From Biostraticola tofi (GTDB lineage: Bacteria > Pseudomonadota > Gammaproteobacteria > Enterobacterales > Enterobacteriaceae), in assembly GCF_004343195.1 (NCBI RefSeq), contig NZ_SMCR01000002.1, positions 610,390 to 674,389 of the forward strand: a DNA stretch of 64,000 bases. Direction: 5' to 3'. The notes beneath the pieces were generated by a model. That model did not search any database. It was not told where the DNA came from and saw only the letters and a program-made list of their open reading frames with translations. The position numbers and the translations under genes were made by a program. Within the stretch, counting starts at the first letter, position 1. Every line of letters begins with the position of its first letter. Shown piece after piece: positions 40,280 through 48,856 of this stretch.

Positions 40280-40896
40280 AATGAGCGTTGCTCCTTATGG
40301 GTTTCTAACGGGCGGACAAAAGGGAGATCGCTGGCAAGGGCCTGCATGGCGCTGCGCCTTTTCTGTTCACTGGCGGCACGGACATCCTCAGCGCTCACCA
40401 AACGTATAGCCTGGGTCGGACAGGTGCGTACGCAGGCCGGGCCTTCGCTGCCCGCCGCACACAAGTCGCACTTCACCGCCACGGCGCGTACCCCCGGCTG
40501 AAAGTCCAGTAACGGACTGACCGGGCGCGGAGCGACGGGGGCCGGCAGCGCCAGCGGAGTATTGCAGTTTGCCGGAACAGCCAACGGCCGACTGCCTTCA
40601 AAGCCGATTGCTCCGAACGGGCAGGCAATAGCGCACAGTTTGCAACTGACGCACAGGCTTTCATTAAGGACGATGGCATTGTCCTGATGACGAATAGCAT
40701 TTACCGGACACACTTTGGCGCAGGGGGCGTCATCGCATTGGCGGCAGGTAACCGGCGCTGAATCCCGGGCATTGCGCATGACCCGCAGCCTGGGCATCGC
40801 CTGTAAACCCAGTTGACGGTGCTCCTCGGCGCAACTGGCCATACAGGTATTGCAGCCAATGCATAATTTGGGATCCGCGATAATAAAGCGGTTCAT
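40276..40896 (-). CDS. hycB: Formate hydrogenlyase iron-sulfur subunit HycB
   Basis: Four-cluster ferredoxin (CIGCNTCMASCAEEH, CRQCDDAPCAKVCP, CVSCKLCAIACP, CDLCAAG...CVRTCP) that carries electrons from FdhF to the hydrogenase arm. 206 residues, E. coli 203. It shares the HydN-like start MNRFIIADP. GAGGAG precedes ATG 40896. It is separated from hycA by 88 bases with a strong palindrome. Confidence 0.94.
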   Translation of the reverse strand: MNRFIIADPKLCIGCNTCMASCAEEHRQLGLQAMPRLRVMRNARDSAPVTCRQCDDAPCAKVCPVNAIRHQDNAIVLNESLCVSCKLCAIACPFGAIGFEGSRPLAVPANCNTPLALPAPVAPRPVSPLLDFQPGVRAVAVKCDLCAAGSEGPACVRTCPTQAIRLVSAEDVRAASEQKRRSAMQALASDLPFVRPLETHKEQRSL

Positions 40897-40910
40897 TGAT
40901 GCTCCTCGTT

Positions 40911-40932
40911 ATTTCGTCATTTTTGACGAAAT
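40911..40932. promoter_or_regulatory. Perfect palindrome in the hycA-hycB gap, probable FhlA site
   Basis: ATTTCGTCA (40911-40919) and TGACGAAAT (40924-40932) are perfect inverted repeats around TTTT. The arms contain most of the E. coli FhlA consensus CATTTCGTACGAAATG. In E. coli FhlA also binds between hycA and hycB. It lies 15-36 bases before the hycB start, so it could alternatively form an mRNA hairpin. Confidence 0.65.
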
Positions 40933-40984
40933 CGGCATTTAACGGATTATTTCGACACTTGAGACCGTCAGAGAAATAATCGGC

Positions 40985-41452
40985 TTAGCGATTAAGAATT
41001 ATTTTTTCTAATTCTTTATGTGCCGAATGATTGTCATGCATCGAATTAAACAGGCACTGATAAATGACTGAAATTTTCATCAGGTAATGTTCAGTTACCG
41101 CCTGCGTATCCCGGTTATTGACGCTGCCGTCTATAGTGCCGTTTTCATCCAGGGTGGCGTGGGCAAAGGGCAGCAACCGTTCTGCTTGATCGGGCGTGGC
41201 GACATTTATGCAGTAGCAGATATCACGGCTGTAAAAATCATCATTCAGTTGGATGCGAATCATAAAATGATCAAAAAGAAGAAAGCGCGCATCGTGATTG
41301 TGACCGCATATAAGTTCATGATTATGAATTATTTTTGAGTGGGTAATTCCATTTATTAATGTGCGGTGATATGCCTGCCACTGGGCTGACAGGCGGCTTC
41401 TCTGGGCGGCGATATAATCGGCCTGGCTGGTTACTTCATTTATCGTGCTCAT
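40985..41452 (-). CDS. hycA: Formate hydrogenlyase regulatory protein HycA
   Basis: In E. coli HycA counteracts FhlA. The 155 residues from ATG 41452 match E. coli HycA (153) in the pattern SQADYIAAQRSRLSAQW, LINGITHSKI, FLLFDHFMIRIQL, DGSVNNRD and EHYLMKI. No DNA-binding motif is visible. The upstream in-frame start at 41524 would cross the sigma-54 promoter and was rejected. First gene of the hyc operon. Confidence 0.88.
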   Translation of the reverse strand: MSTINEVTSQADYIAAQRSRLSAQWQAYHRTLINGITHSKIIHNHELICGHNHDARFLLFDHFMIRIQLNDDFYSRDICYCINVATPDQAERLLPFAHATLDENGTIDGSVNNRDTQAVTEHYLMKISVIYQCLFNSMHDNHSAHKELEKIILNR

Positions 41453-41519
41453 AGTGGTTACCCGATTTTGATTATGTATTAGGTCAATGCTGACAATATG
41501 ACATTGGATAGGGCTATAT

Positions 41520-41536
41520 GGCATAAAACGTGCCAG
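41520..41536 (-). promoter_or_regulatory. Sigma-54 promoter of the hyc operon
   Basis: Minus strand reads CTGGCACGTTTTATGCC: a perfect YTGGCACG -24 part and ATGC at -12, similar to the E. coli fdhF promoter. It lies 68 bases before the hycA start and is divergent from the hypA promoter. Confidence 0.75.
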
Positions 41537-41623
41537 TGTCGCGGATAATATTTATTTCTATTAAATTCAAGCAGCAGCGTTAAATACTCGCCTGGGCTAA
41601 GACAGAGACAGGATAAATTCTGG

Positions 41624-41647
41624 TGTCGATGACGATGACGACCGACA
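41624..41647. promoter_or_regulatory. Candidate FhlA site between hycA and hypA
   Basis: The inverted pair TGTCG (41624-41628) and CGACA (41643-41647) encloses two tandem TGACGA (41630-41635, 41636-41641). It lies between the divergent sigma-54 promoters at suitable enhancer distance to both. The same hexamer marks the other probable FhlA sites of this cluster. Confidence 0.5.
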
Positions 41648-41705
41648 AATATGTCACTGACCCTGTGGCGATTTATTTCACGCCTCTATCGGCTTGCTGG
41701 ATGGC

Positions 41706-41722
41706 TTGGCATTCAAATTGCA
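41706..41722 (+). promoter_or_regulatory. Sigma-54 promoter of hypABCDE-fhlA
   Basis: TTGGCATTCAAATTGCA has intact -24 (TTGGCA) and -12 (TTGCA) elements with correct spacing. The predicted start is near 41733, 32 bases before hypA. Another TGACGA lies downstream at 41746-41751. Confidence 0.82.
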
Positions 41723-41764
41723 ACCTTCAAGAAATGACGCGTTTTTGACGACCGGGAGAACCTG

Positions 41765-42109
41765 ATGCATGAAATAACGCTTTGCCAGCATGCGCTGGAC
41801 ATTATGCTGCAACATGCCGTCAGGCAGCAGGCGCAACGGATCAGGGCCGTATGGTTGGAAATCGGCGCTTTTTCCTGTGTTGAGGCCGAAGCGCTGCGAT
41901 TTTGCTTTGATGTAGTGTGCCGCGACACCCTGGCTCAGGGTTGCCAACTGCATATTGATCAGCAGCAGGCCCATTGCTGGTGTCATGACTGCCAGCGGGA
42001 GGTAGAACTGCTGGCAATCAAAGTGGTGCTCTGCCCGCTTTGCGGCAGTCGTAATCTGCAGGTTGATGCTGATGACGGTATGACGATAAAACGCATGGAA
42101 ATTGAATAA
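41765..42109 (+). CDS. hypA: Hydrogenase nickel incorporation protein HypA
   Basis: Nickel chaperone working with HypB on hydrogenase 3. The N-terminus MHEITLC gives the nickel ligand His2; the zinc site is CHDC and CPLCGS (about residues 74-96). 114 residues, E. coli 116. GGGAG lies upstream of ATG 41765. It is followed by hypB after 18 bases. Confidence 0.95.
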   Translation: MHEITLCQHALDIMLQHAVRQQAQRIRAVWLEIGAFSCVEAEALRFCFDVVCRDTLAQGCQLHIDQQQAHCWCHDCQREVELLAIKVVLCPLCGSRNLQVDADDGMTIKRMEIE

Positions 42110-42127
42110 CGTTTAAGGGGTAAAATG

Positions 42128-42943
42128 ATGTGTTCAACCTGTGGTTGCGCCAGTGGCGAACTGAAAATAGAAGGCGATGTGGCGGTTGATGCCCAGCCGG
42201 TAAAAGTCCCTTTCAGGCCACGAAAAAGAGTGTCGGCTGATCTGCATTACGGCTTGGGCATCGCCGGCACCCATGCACCTGGTCTCAGCCAGCGCCGAAT
42301 GGTGGAAATCGAAACCGGCGTGCTGGAGAAAAACAATCGGCTGGCGGCTCATAACCGGGCGCATTTCGGCAGTCAGCAGATCCTGGCGCTGAATCTGGTA
42401 TCAAGCCCCGGCTCGGGTAAAACGACGTTGCTGACGCAAACGCTGCTGCGGCTGCGCGGCCAGGTTAGCTGTGCAGTTATAGAGGGCGACCAGCAGACCA
42501 CGCGCGATGCAGAGCGCATACGCGCCACTGGCGTGGCGGCTATCCAAGTGAATACCGGCAAGGGCTGTCATCTGGATGCTCAAATGGTCCACGATGCATT
42601 TCACCGTCTGTCGCTGGCCGCCAATAGCCTGCTTTTTATTGAAAACGTTGGCAATCTGGTCTGCCCGGCCGGTTTCGATCTGGGCGAGCGCCATAAAGTG
42701 GCGGTTCTGTCGATCACCGAAGGTGAAGATAAACCGCTTAAATATCCGCACATGTTCGCCGCCGCCAGCCTGATGATATTGAATAAAATCGATCTGCTGC
42801 CCTATCTGGATTTTGATATGGAGGCCTGCGTGGCCAATGCCCGCCAGGTCAATCCTGACATTGACATTATTGCCTTGTCTGCCGCTCACGGCGAGGGGAT
42901 GGATCAATGGCTCGACTGGCTGGAGGCACAGCGATGTGCATAG
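42128..42943 (+). CDS. hypB: Hydrogenase nickel incorporation GTPase HypB
   Basis: GTPase that delivers nickel. The N-terminal MCSTCGC forms the high-affinity nickel site as in E. coli (MCTTCGC). The G domain has P-loop [28 protein letters not shown] and [10 protein letters not shown]. No long histidine-rich stretch is present. The second ATG (42128) is used: it aligns with E. coli and is seven bases from AGGGG; ATG 42125 is alternative. It overlaps hypC by ten bases. Confidence 0.95.
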   Translation: MCSTCGCASGELKIEGDVAVDAQPVKVPFRPRKRVSADLHYGLGIAGTHAPGLSQRRMVEIETGVLEKNNRLAAHNRAHFGSQQILALNLVSSPGSGKTTLLTQTLLRLRGQVSCAVIEGDQQTTRDAERIRATGVAAIQVNTGKGCHLDAQMVHDAFHRLSLAANSLLFIENVGNLVCPAGFDLGERHKVAVLSITEGEDKPLKYPHMFAAASLMILNKIDLLPYLDFDMEACVANARQVNPDIDIIALSAAHGEGMDQWLDWLEAQRCA

Positions 42944-43215
42944 GCATCCCGGGTCAAATCGTCGAGCTGGACGGCTGCCCGCCCCAGCATGCCTGGGCCG
43001 AAGTCTGCGGTGTCAGGCGGGAGGTCAATATTGCCCTGGTGATCGCGCCGGGTAACAGCGCCGCCTCGCTGGTCGGCTGCTGGGTACTTATCCATGTGGG
43101 CTTTGCCATGAGCCTGCTTGATGAACCGGAGGCGGCAGAGATGCTGGCGGCCCTGCACGCCATGGGGGAAGTGGAAAACGATGTGATGTTGTTCATGACC
43201 GGGGAAGGGCGCTGA
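42934..43215 (+). CDS. hypC: Hydrogenase assembly chaperone HypC
   Basis: 93-residue HypC/HupF protein. The essential Cys2 is in [14 protein letters not shown]; the C-terminus is [14 protein letters not shown]. It shuttles the Fe(CN)2CO group from HypD to HycE. The start at 42934 rather than 42907 gives the canonical N-terminus; it lies within the end of hypB. The stop overlaps the hypD start (TGATG). Confidence 0.94.
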   Translation: MCIGIPGQIVELDGCPPQHAWAEVCGVRREVNIALVIAPGNSAASLVGCWVLIHVGFAMSLLDEPEAAEMLAALHAMGEVENDVMLFMTGEGR

Positions 43216-44342
43216 TGGACTATGTGGATGAATTTCGCGATCCGACGCTGGTCAAGGCGATGCTGCAGCGTATCGCCCGCACGGTCGAAACCTTGCCCTA
43301 CCGCCCGGACCGGCCATTGCACATCATGGAAGTCTGCGGCGGCCATACCCACGCCATTTTTCGTTTCGGGCTGGATAAGCTGCTGGGATCGGCTATCGAG
43401 TTTATCCACGGCCCAGGCTGCCCGGTGTGCGTACTGCCGCGCGGCAGGATCGATGCCTGCGTAGAGATTGCCACCCACCCGGCAGTGATCTTCTGTACTT
43501 TTGGCGATGCCATGCGCGTACCGGGCAGCCGAGCCTCACTTCAGCAGGCCCGGGAACGGGGAGCCGATGTGCGGGTCGTCTACTCGCCACTGGATGCCCT
43601 GGCGCTGGCCCGACAGAGTCCGGACCGACAAGTTGTGTTCTTTGCGCTGGGATTTGAAACCACCATGCCGGTGACTGCCATCACCCTGCAGCAGGCCCGG
43701 GCGGAAGGCATCGGCAATTTCACCGTTTTCTGCCAGCACATCAGTTTGATGCCGACCCTGGCCAGCCTGCTGCAACAGCCCGACGTGCCTATCGATGCGT
43801 TTTTGGCGCCGGGGCATGTAAGCATGGTTACCGGTATCGTGCCGTATCGATTTATCAGCCGGGAACACCGCAAGCCGGTGGTGGTCACCGGCTTTGAACC
43901 GCTTGATATCCTGCAGGGCGTGATGATGCTGCTAGAGCAGTTCTTGCGCCATGACAGCACGGTCGAAAACCAATATCGGCGGGTGGTCCCTGACCAGGGC
44001 AACATACTGGCTCAACAGGCGATGGCGGATGTATTTGCCCTCGGCGGCGACAGCGAATGGCGAGGATTGGGCGTGATCGCCGATTCAGGCATTGCGCTGA
44101 CGCCGGCTTACCGGCATTTCGATGCCGAGCAACGCTTTCATCCCAGCCATTGCCAAGTGGCGGATGACCGGCGTAGCCGCTGCGGGGCGGTGCTGACCGG
44201 CCGAAGCAAACCCTGTGACTGTCCTCTGTTCGGCAGTGAATGCACGCCGCAGAACGCTTTCGGTGCGCTGATGGTGTCCTCGGAGGGCGCTTGCGCCGCT
44301 TGGTACCAGTATCGGCGGCAAACCAAGGAACAAACGCAATGA
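43215..44342 (+). CDS. hypD: Hydrogenase maturation factor HypD
   Basis: Scaffold for assembly of the Fe(CN)2CO unit, with a [4Fe-4S] cluster. 375 residues, E. coli 373. Conserved: EVCGGHTHAIFRFGL, HGPGCPVCVLP, FFALGFETTMP, CQHISLMP, and the C-terminal cysteine-rich block CGAVLTGRSKPCDCPLFGSECTP (shown within length limits as CGAVLTG...CDCPLFG). The stop overlaps hypE (ATGA). Confidence 0.95.
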   Translation: MDYVDEFRDPTLVKAMLQRIARTVETLPYRPDRPLHIMEVCGGHTHAIFRFGLDKLLGSAIEFIHGPGCPVCVLPRGRIDACVEIATHPAVIFCTFGDAMRVPGSRASLQQARERGADVRVVYSPLDALALARQSPDRQVVFFALGFETTMPVTAITLQQARAEGIGNFTVFCQHISLMPTLASLLQQPDVPIDAFLAPGHVSMVTGIVPYRFISREHRKPVVVTGFEPLDILQGVMMLLEQFLRHDSTVENQYRRVVPDQGNILAQQAMADVFALGGDSEWRGLGVIADSGIALTPAYRHFDAEQRFHPSHCQVADDRRSRCGAVLTGRSKPCDCPLFGSECTPQNAFGALMVSSEGACAAWYQYRRQTKEQTQ

Positions 44343-45352
44343 ACGATGTGATTAGCCTGGCTCACGGCAGCGGCGGCCGGGCCATGCAACGCTTGCTTGA
44401 TGAACTGTTTTTACCGGCGTTCGCCGATCCTGAGCTGCAGATGCGCGAGGATCAGGCCAGGATCAGCTTGGATACGCTCGCCCTGCAGGGCGACAGACTG
44501 GCCTTCACCACTGATAGCTATGTGATTGATCCGCTCTTTTTTCCCGGCGGCGATATCGGCACCCTGGCGGTATGCGGAACCGCCAACGATCTGGCGGTAA
44601 GCGGAGCCACGCCGGGCTATCTCTCCTGTGGCTTTATCCTGGAGGAGGGCCTGCCGCTGGCGGATCTGGAACGGGTGGTGAGGTCAATGGCGGCAGTGGC
44701 GCACCAGGCCGGCATTCGCATCGTCACCGGCGATACCAAAGTGGTGCAGCGTGGCGCCGCAGACAAGCTGTTTATCAATACCGCCGGCATTGGCGTGATA
44801 CCCCGGCGACTGGAGTGGTCGGCGCAGCATATCCAGCCTGATGATCGAATATTGGTCAGCGGCACCCTTGGCGATCATGGCGCGACCATCCTCAACCTGC
44901 GGGAGAAGCTGGGCATGTCGCTGGATTTGACCAGCGACTGTGCAGTATTGACCGATCTTATCGCCCCGCTCAGGCAGATTGCCGGAGTGCATGCCCTGCG
45001 TGATGCCACCCGTGGCGGCGTCAACGCCATCCTGCATGAATTTGCCGCCGCCAGCCGGCTGGGGATCAGCATCTCTGAGTGTCTGCTGCCGATTAAGCCG
45101 GCGGTTCGCGGCATCTGTGAGCTGCTAGGGCTGGAGGCGCTGAACTTTGCCAATGAGGGCAATCTGGTGCTGGTGGTCAGCGAGCAGGCCGAGCAGGCGG
45201 TATTGGCTGCGCTACGTAGCCATCCGCTAGGCCGGGATGCGGCCACTATCGGCCGGGTCACCGGCCGGGGAGATGTCCGGCTTGAGGGGGCATATGGCGT
45301 AGGCCGACTGCTGGACTTACCCTATGCCGAGCCTTTACCCCGGATTTGTTGA
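44339..45352 (+). CDS. hypE: Hydrogenase maturation protein HypE
   Basis: PurM-like ATPase whose C-terminal cysteine receives the carbamoyl group from HypF and dehydrates it to thiocyanate. The end PRIC carries that cysteine. N-terminal SLAHGSGGRAM and FTTDSYVIDPLFFPGGDIG, with GTANDLAVSGA, are family hallmarks. 337 residues from ATG 44339, E. coli 336; a longer frame from 44240 overlaps hypD and is rejected. Confidence 0.95.
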   Translation: MNDVISLAHGSGGRAMQRLLDELFLPAFADPELQMREDQARISLDTLALQGDRLAFTTDSYVIDPLFFPGGDIGTLAVCGTANDLAVSGATPGYLSCGFILEEGLPLADLERVVRSMAAVAHQAGIRIVTGDTKVVQRGAADKLFINTAGIGVIPRRLEWSAQHIQPDDRILVSGTLGDHGATILNLREKLGMSLDLTSDCAVLTDLIAPLRQIAGVHALRDATRGGVNAILHEFAAASRLGISISECLLPIKPAVRGICELLGLEALNFANEGNLVLVVSEQAEQAVLAALRSHPLGRDAATIGRVTGRGDVRLEGAYGVGRLLDLPYAEPLPRIC

Positions 45353-45453
45353 TCCGGTCGGGGGCGCTGGCCCGCGGTGAGCGGTACCCTTATTACTCCA
45401 CTAACCCATAATGATTATTTTCGCTTTTATTTTGTCAATCAGAGTGATGTTCA

Positions 45454-47568
45454 ATGTCGAAGACAAGTCTTGAGAAACCGGAACACCTGGAGCTCACCCG
45501 TAGGTTGCTTAATCAGCAGAGTTTCAGCTCCCTGCTGCGGCTGCTGCAGGACGTAGTCCAGGCATGGGAACTGGCCGAAGGCGCGGCGCTGCTGTTGCTG
45601 CATCCACCGGGGGCCCGCGTCAGTTTTTATGGTCTCGACCGCCAGCAGCAGTCGCTGAGCTTTCATGATCAAACCCTGCTTGCCAATGGACCGGTTTTAG
45701 AGCTACAGCGAAGCGGGCAGCCGCTGCGGGCCACCGCCGCAGCGTTGGCCGAACGGTATCCGCAAATCGCCGCTTTGGCATTGCACCCTTCCTTCAGTCA
45801 CTATTGCCTGATGCCGCTGCGGGCGGGCGGGGTTCTGCTCGGCGGCTGCGAACTCTGGCGCAGTAATGGCAAGCCCTTCAGCGATGCGTCGCTGGTCAAA
45901 GCGCGGCTGTTGATGGACCTGCTGTCAATGGCGGTCGAACAGTTGCAGCTCCGCGAGCAGTCACAGGGTCAGCAGCGGCAGTTACGTCGCGAGCGGGACG
46001 ATTATCGCGTGCTGGTCGATGTGACCAACGCCGTACTGTCCAAGCTTGATCTGGACGATTTGATCGGTGAGATCTCTACCGAAATTCATCGCTTTTTCAA
46101 GATTGACGCTATCAGCATCGTGCTGTGCGGCGATCGAGAAGATCTGGTAACGCTATACTCTACGCATTACCTGCAAAATAATGTCGCCCAGCGCCAGCAA
46201 TCCACGGTACCGCTGGCCGGCACCTTGGCAGAACAGGTTATGCAGAGCGGTCAGATGCTGCTGCTGAATCTTAAGCAGTCCGATCAACTGGCCGACGATG
46301 AGCGCCAGCTTTTTGATCTGTGGCATGAACACATCCAAAGCCTTTGCATTCTGCCGCTTATCTTTGGCCAGAAAACCCTCGGCGTGCTGAAGCTGGCTCA
46401 GTGCCAGCCGGATAATTTCAATGCCGCCAATTTGCAGGTGCTGCAACAGATTGCCGAACGTATCGCCATCGCCGTAGACAACGCATTGGCCTATCAGGAA
46501 ATAAGCCGGCTCAAGGAGCGGCTGGTGCACGAGAACCTTTACCTGACTGAGCAGATAAACGGTAACAGCCCGGACTTCAGCGAAATTGTCGGCCGCAGTC
46601 AAGGCATGTCGTCGGTGCTCAGGCAAGTGGAAATGGTGTCCAAAAGCGACTGCACCGTGCTGATTCTGGGTGAAACCGGCACCGGCAAAGAACTGATCGC
46701 GCGGGCCATCCATAACCTCAGCGATCGCCGGGATAAACGCATGGTCAACATGAACTGCGCCGCGATGCCGGCGGGCCTGTTGGAAAGCGATCTGTTTGGT
46801 CATGAAAAGGGATCTTTCACCGGCGCCACCGCCCAGCGAATGGGGCGCTTCGAACTGGCGGATCAGGGTTCGCTGTTCCTGGATGAAGTGGGTGAAATCC
46901 CGCCGGAGCTGCAGCCTAAACTTCTGCGGGTGCTGCAGGAACGGGAATTTGAACGGGTAGGGGGGAATAAACTGATTTCGGTTGATGTCAGGCTTATTGC
47001 GGCCACCAATCGGGATCTCAAGCAAATGGTGGCCGATCACGAATTTCGCAGCGATCTCTATTATCGGCTGAATGTCTTCCCGCTGGTCATCCCGCCGCTG
47101 CGCGAACGGCCGGAAGATATCCCGCTGCTGGTGAAATTCCTGACCTATAAAATCGCCAGACGCATGAAGCGCACCATCGACAGTATTCCTGCCGAAACGC
47201 TGCGCCTGTTGAGCCTGATGCCCTGGCCGGGCAACGTACGTGAGCTGGAAAACGTGATTGAACGGGCAGTATTGCTTACGCATGGCACGGTGCTCAACCT
47301 GCAACTGCCCGAGCTGCAGTTTCATCTGTCGCCGATGTCGCCCGCCGGGCCGTTAGCCATCCCCGCAGGCCAGTCCCGCACTGCTGAAGGCGTGGCCCGG
47401 CCCGCGGCTGACTCATCTGGCCCGGCAGATGAATATCAACGGATTATGCAGGTATTGAAAGAAACCAATGGTGTGGTAGCCGGCCCGCGCGGCGCGGCCC
47501 AGCGGTTGGGGGTAAAGCGTACTACCCTGCTTTCGCGCATGAAGAAATTGGGAATCCCGACCCGCTGA
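45454..47568 (+). CDS. fhlA: Formate-sensing transcriptional activator FhlA
   Basis: Sigma-54-dependent activator of hyc, hyp and hydN-fdhF units in the presence of formate. 704 residues, E. coli 692. N-terminal formate-sensing GAF domains (about 15-170 and 195-345), AAA+ domain (about 380-620) with Walker A GETGTGKE, the sigma-54 contact loop GSFTGAT, and arginine-finger region LYYRLNVFPLVIPPLRER. C-terminal helix-turn-helix (GPRGAAQRLGVKRTTLLSRMKKLG). A Ser/Ala/Pro-rich linker (about 625-655) precedes it. A 101-base gap follows hypE. Confidence 0.96.
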   Translation: MSKTSLEKPEHLELTRRLLNQQSFSSLLRLLQDVVQAWELAEGAALLLLHPPGARVSFYGLDRQQQSLSFHDQTLLANGPVLELQRSGQPLRATAAALAERYPQIAALALHPSFSHYCLMPLRAGGVLLGGCELWRSNGKPFSDASLVKARLLMDLLSMAVEQLQLREQSQGQQRQLRRERDDYRVLVDVTNAVLSKLDLDDLIGEISTEIHRFFKIDAISIVLCGDREDLVTLYSTHYLQNNVAQRQQSTVPLAGTLAEQVMQSGQMLLLNLKQSDQLADDERQLFDLWHEHIQSLCILPLIFGQKTLGVLKLAQCQPDNFNAANLQVLQQIAERIAIAVDNALAYQEISRLKERLVHENLYLTEQINGNSPDFSEIVGRSQGMSSVLRQVEMVSKSDCTVLILGETGTGKELIARAIHNLSDRRDKRMVNMNCAAMPAGLLESDLFGHEKGSFTGATAQRMGRFELADQGSLFLDEVGEIPPELQPKLLRVLQEREFERVGGNKLISVDVRLIAATNRDLKQMVADHEFRSDLYYRLNVFPLVIPPLRERPEDIPLLVKFLTYKIARRMKRTIDSIPAETLRLLSLMPWPGNVRELENVIERAVLLTHGTVLNLQLPELQFHLSPMSPAGPLAIPAGQSRTAEGVARPAADSSGPADEYQRIMQVLKETNGVVAGPRGAAQRLGVKRTTLLSRMKKLGIPTR

Positions 47569-47610
47569 TGCACTGATCCGCTGATGTAGTGATCCGCTGA
47601 TGCACTGATC
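47563..47610 (+). repeat. Three tandem 16-bp repeats across the fhlA stop codon
   Basis: CGCTGATGCACTGATC (47563-47578) is repeated as CGCTGATGTAGTGATC (47579-47594) and again exactly (47595-47610), then CGCTGG. The first copy contains the last codon and stop of fhlA. The period is not a multiple of three, and copy-number changes downstream of the stop leave the protein unchanged. Confidence 0.9.
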
Positions 47611-47769
47611 CGCTGGAAGGCGGCTGCGCTATGGGTGAATGTTCTCGGAGTGACTTCTGCTGGACAGGCTGTACCTCAGGATGACAAAACGTGTAAAATA
47701 GGCATTCCGAAGAGTGAGCGCTGTGTTAGGCCGCTTTTTCCTGTTTTTCTTATTTTTGTCGAGGTTAAG

Positions 47770-48111
47770 GTGCAACAATTACCCCCATGTCCCCAATGCA
47801 GTTCAGAATTTACCTGGCAGGAAGGGGAGCAGCTCAACTGCCCCGAATGCGGCCATGAATGGTCGGCCAGTCTTACTGCCACCGCAGAGGACGAAGGACT
47901 GACGGTACGTGACGCCAACGGTAATCTGCTGGCCGATGGAGATTCGGTTACGGTGATTAAAGATCTTAAAGTCAAAGGTAGCTCTTCCACCTTGAAGATC
48001 GGCACCAAAGTGAAAGGTATCCGCCTGGTTGAAGGCGACCATAATATTGACTGCAAAATCGATGGCTTCGGCCCGATGAAGCTCAAATCTGAATTCGTGA
48101 AGAAAAACTGA
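47770..48111 (+). CDS. yjdM: YjdM/PhnA-family zinc-ribbon protein
   Basis: 113 residues from GTG 47770, with GAGG at 47761. N-terminal zinc ribbon CPQCSSEF...CPECGHEW, then the conserved [18 protein letters not shown] and [19 protein letters not shown]. Very close to E. coli YjdM (PhnA, 111 residues), whose role is unclear despite the old name. A longer frame from 47635 has no family match in its extra part. Convergent with the LysE gene; TCACTGCTG/CAGCAGTGA (48121-48129, 48144-48152) forms a stem in the gap. Confidence 0.9.
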   Translation: MQQLPPCPQCSSEFTWQEGEQLNCPECGHEWSASLTATAEDEGLTVRDANGNLLADGDSVTVIKDLKVKGSSSTLKIGTKVKGIRLVEGDHNIDCKIDGFGPMKLKSEFVKKN

Positions 48112-48160
48112 ATGCCGTAATCACTGCTGCGGCTAATGGTCCACAGCAGTGACCAGCTGT

Positions 48161-48769
48161 TCACAGATTGTTGAGCACCTGGCCGAGCATCAGCAGCGAA
48201 AACGCCAACATCACTAGCGCCGCCCCCTTGTCTACTACGCTTAGGGGAAAACGCGTGAACCGACCGCGCACCAGAGCGCTGCCCAGATAAACCCATCCCA
48301 GGCCGATTGCGGCGGACAAGACGACAAATCCCGCCAAATTTTTCAGGTAGTCGTCGTAATGCAGGAAAGTCGCGGCAGGCAGCAGCGTGCCGGCGAATAA
48401 AAACGCTTTGGGATTGGCCAGTGTGGCCAGGAAAAGGCGCTTCGGCGTAACGGTGTTTTCCTGCCCTGATGCGGCCAAGGTTTTTTTCCGCCACAGTTTA
48501 GTGGCCAGGTAGATGATATACAGAGCGCAGAATGCCTTCAGGATAATCGGCAGCAGTGCCAGATAGCCGCCCATCAGATGATGCAGCATCACGCCCCAAA
48601 GGCTGATGGCGATGACATATCCCAGTATTTCAAACAGCAGGAAACCCACCGCGCCGGCAAAGCCTTTGGCGGCCCCGGCTGAAGATAACAGGGTATTGGT
48701 GGGGCCGGGGGTCAGCAGAATTAATGCAACGCCAAATATCCAGACCGGAAGAACTGTGTAAAAAGGCAT
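48161..48769 (-). CDS. LysE/RhtB-family amino acid exporter
   Basis: 202-residue inner-membrane protein with about six hydrophobic segments. The N-terminal motif LLTPGPTNTLL and the mid-region LATLANPKAFLFAG are typical of LysE/RhtB exporters. The substrate (an amino acid or related compound) cannot be assigned. Confidence 0.8.
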   Translation of the reverse strand: MPFYTVLPVWIFGVALILLTPGPTNTLLSSAGAAKGFAGAVGFLLFEILGYVIAISLWGVMLHHLMGGYLALLPIILKAFCALYIIYLATKLWRKKTLAASGQENTVTPKRLFLATLANPKAFLFAGTLLPAATFLHYDDYLKNLAGFVVLSAAIGLGWVYLGSALVRGRFTRFPLSVVDKGAALVMLAFSLLMLGQVLNNL

Positions 48770-48856
48770 AGAGCAACTGCAGCAGGGAAAATGATAGCGC
48801 AGTATCTTATGTGCACAGCTGTCTGTAAAGCCTGTCGGCAGTGGCAGAAATTAATG

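Noticed and set aside
39599-40501. 300-codon open frame antisense to hycC/hycB
   Set aside because: Overlaps two conserved subunits and crosses their junction; Gln/Arg-rich shadow.
46153-47325. 390-codon open frame antisense to fhlA
   Set aside because: It lies fully within the well-supported fhlA frame, has no recognisable motif, and reflects the GC-rich codon use of fhlA.
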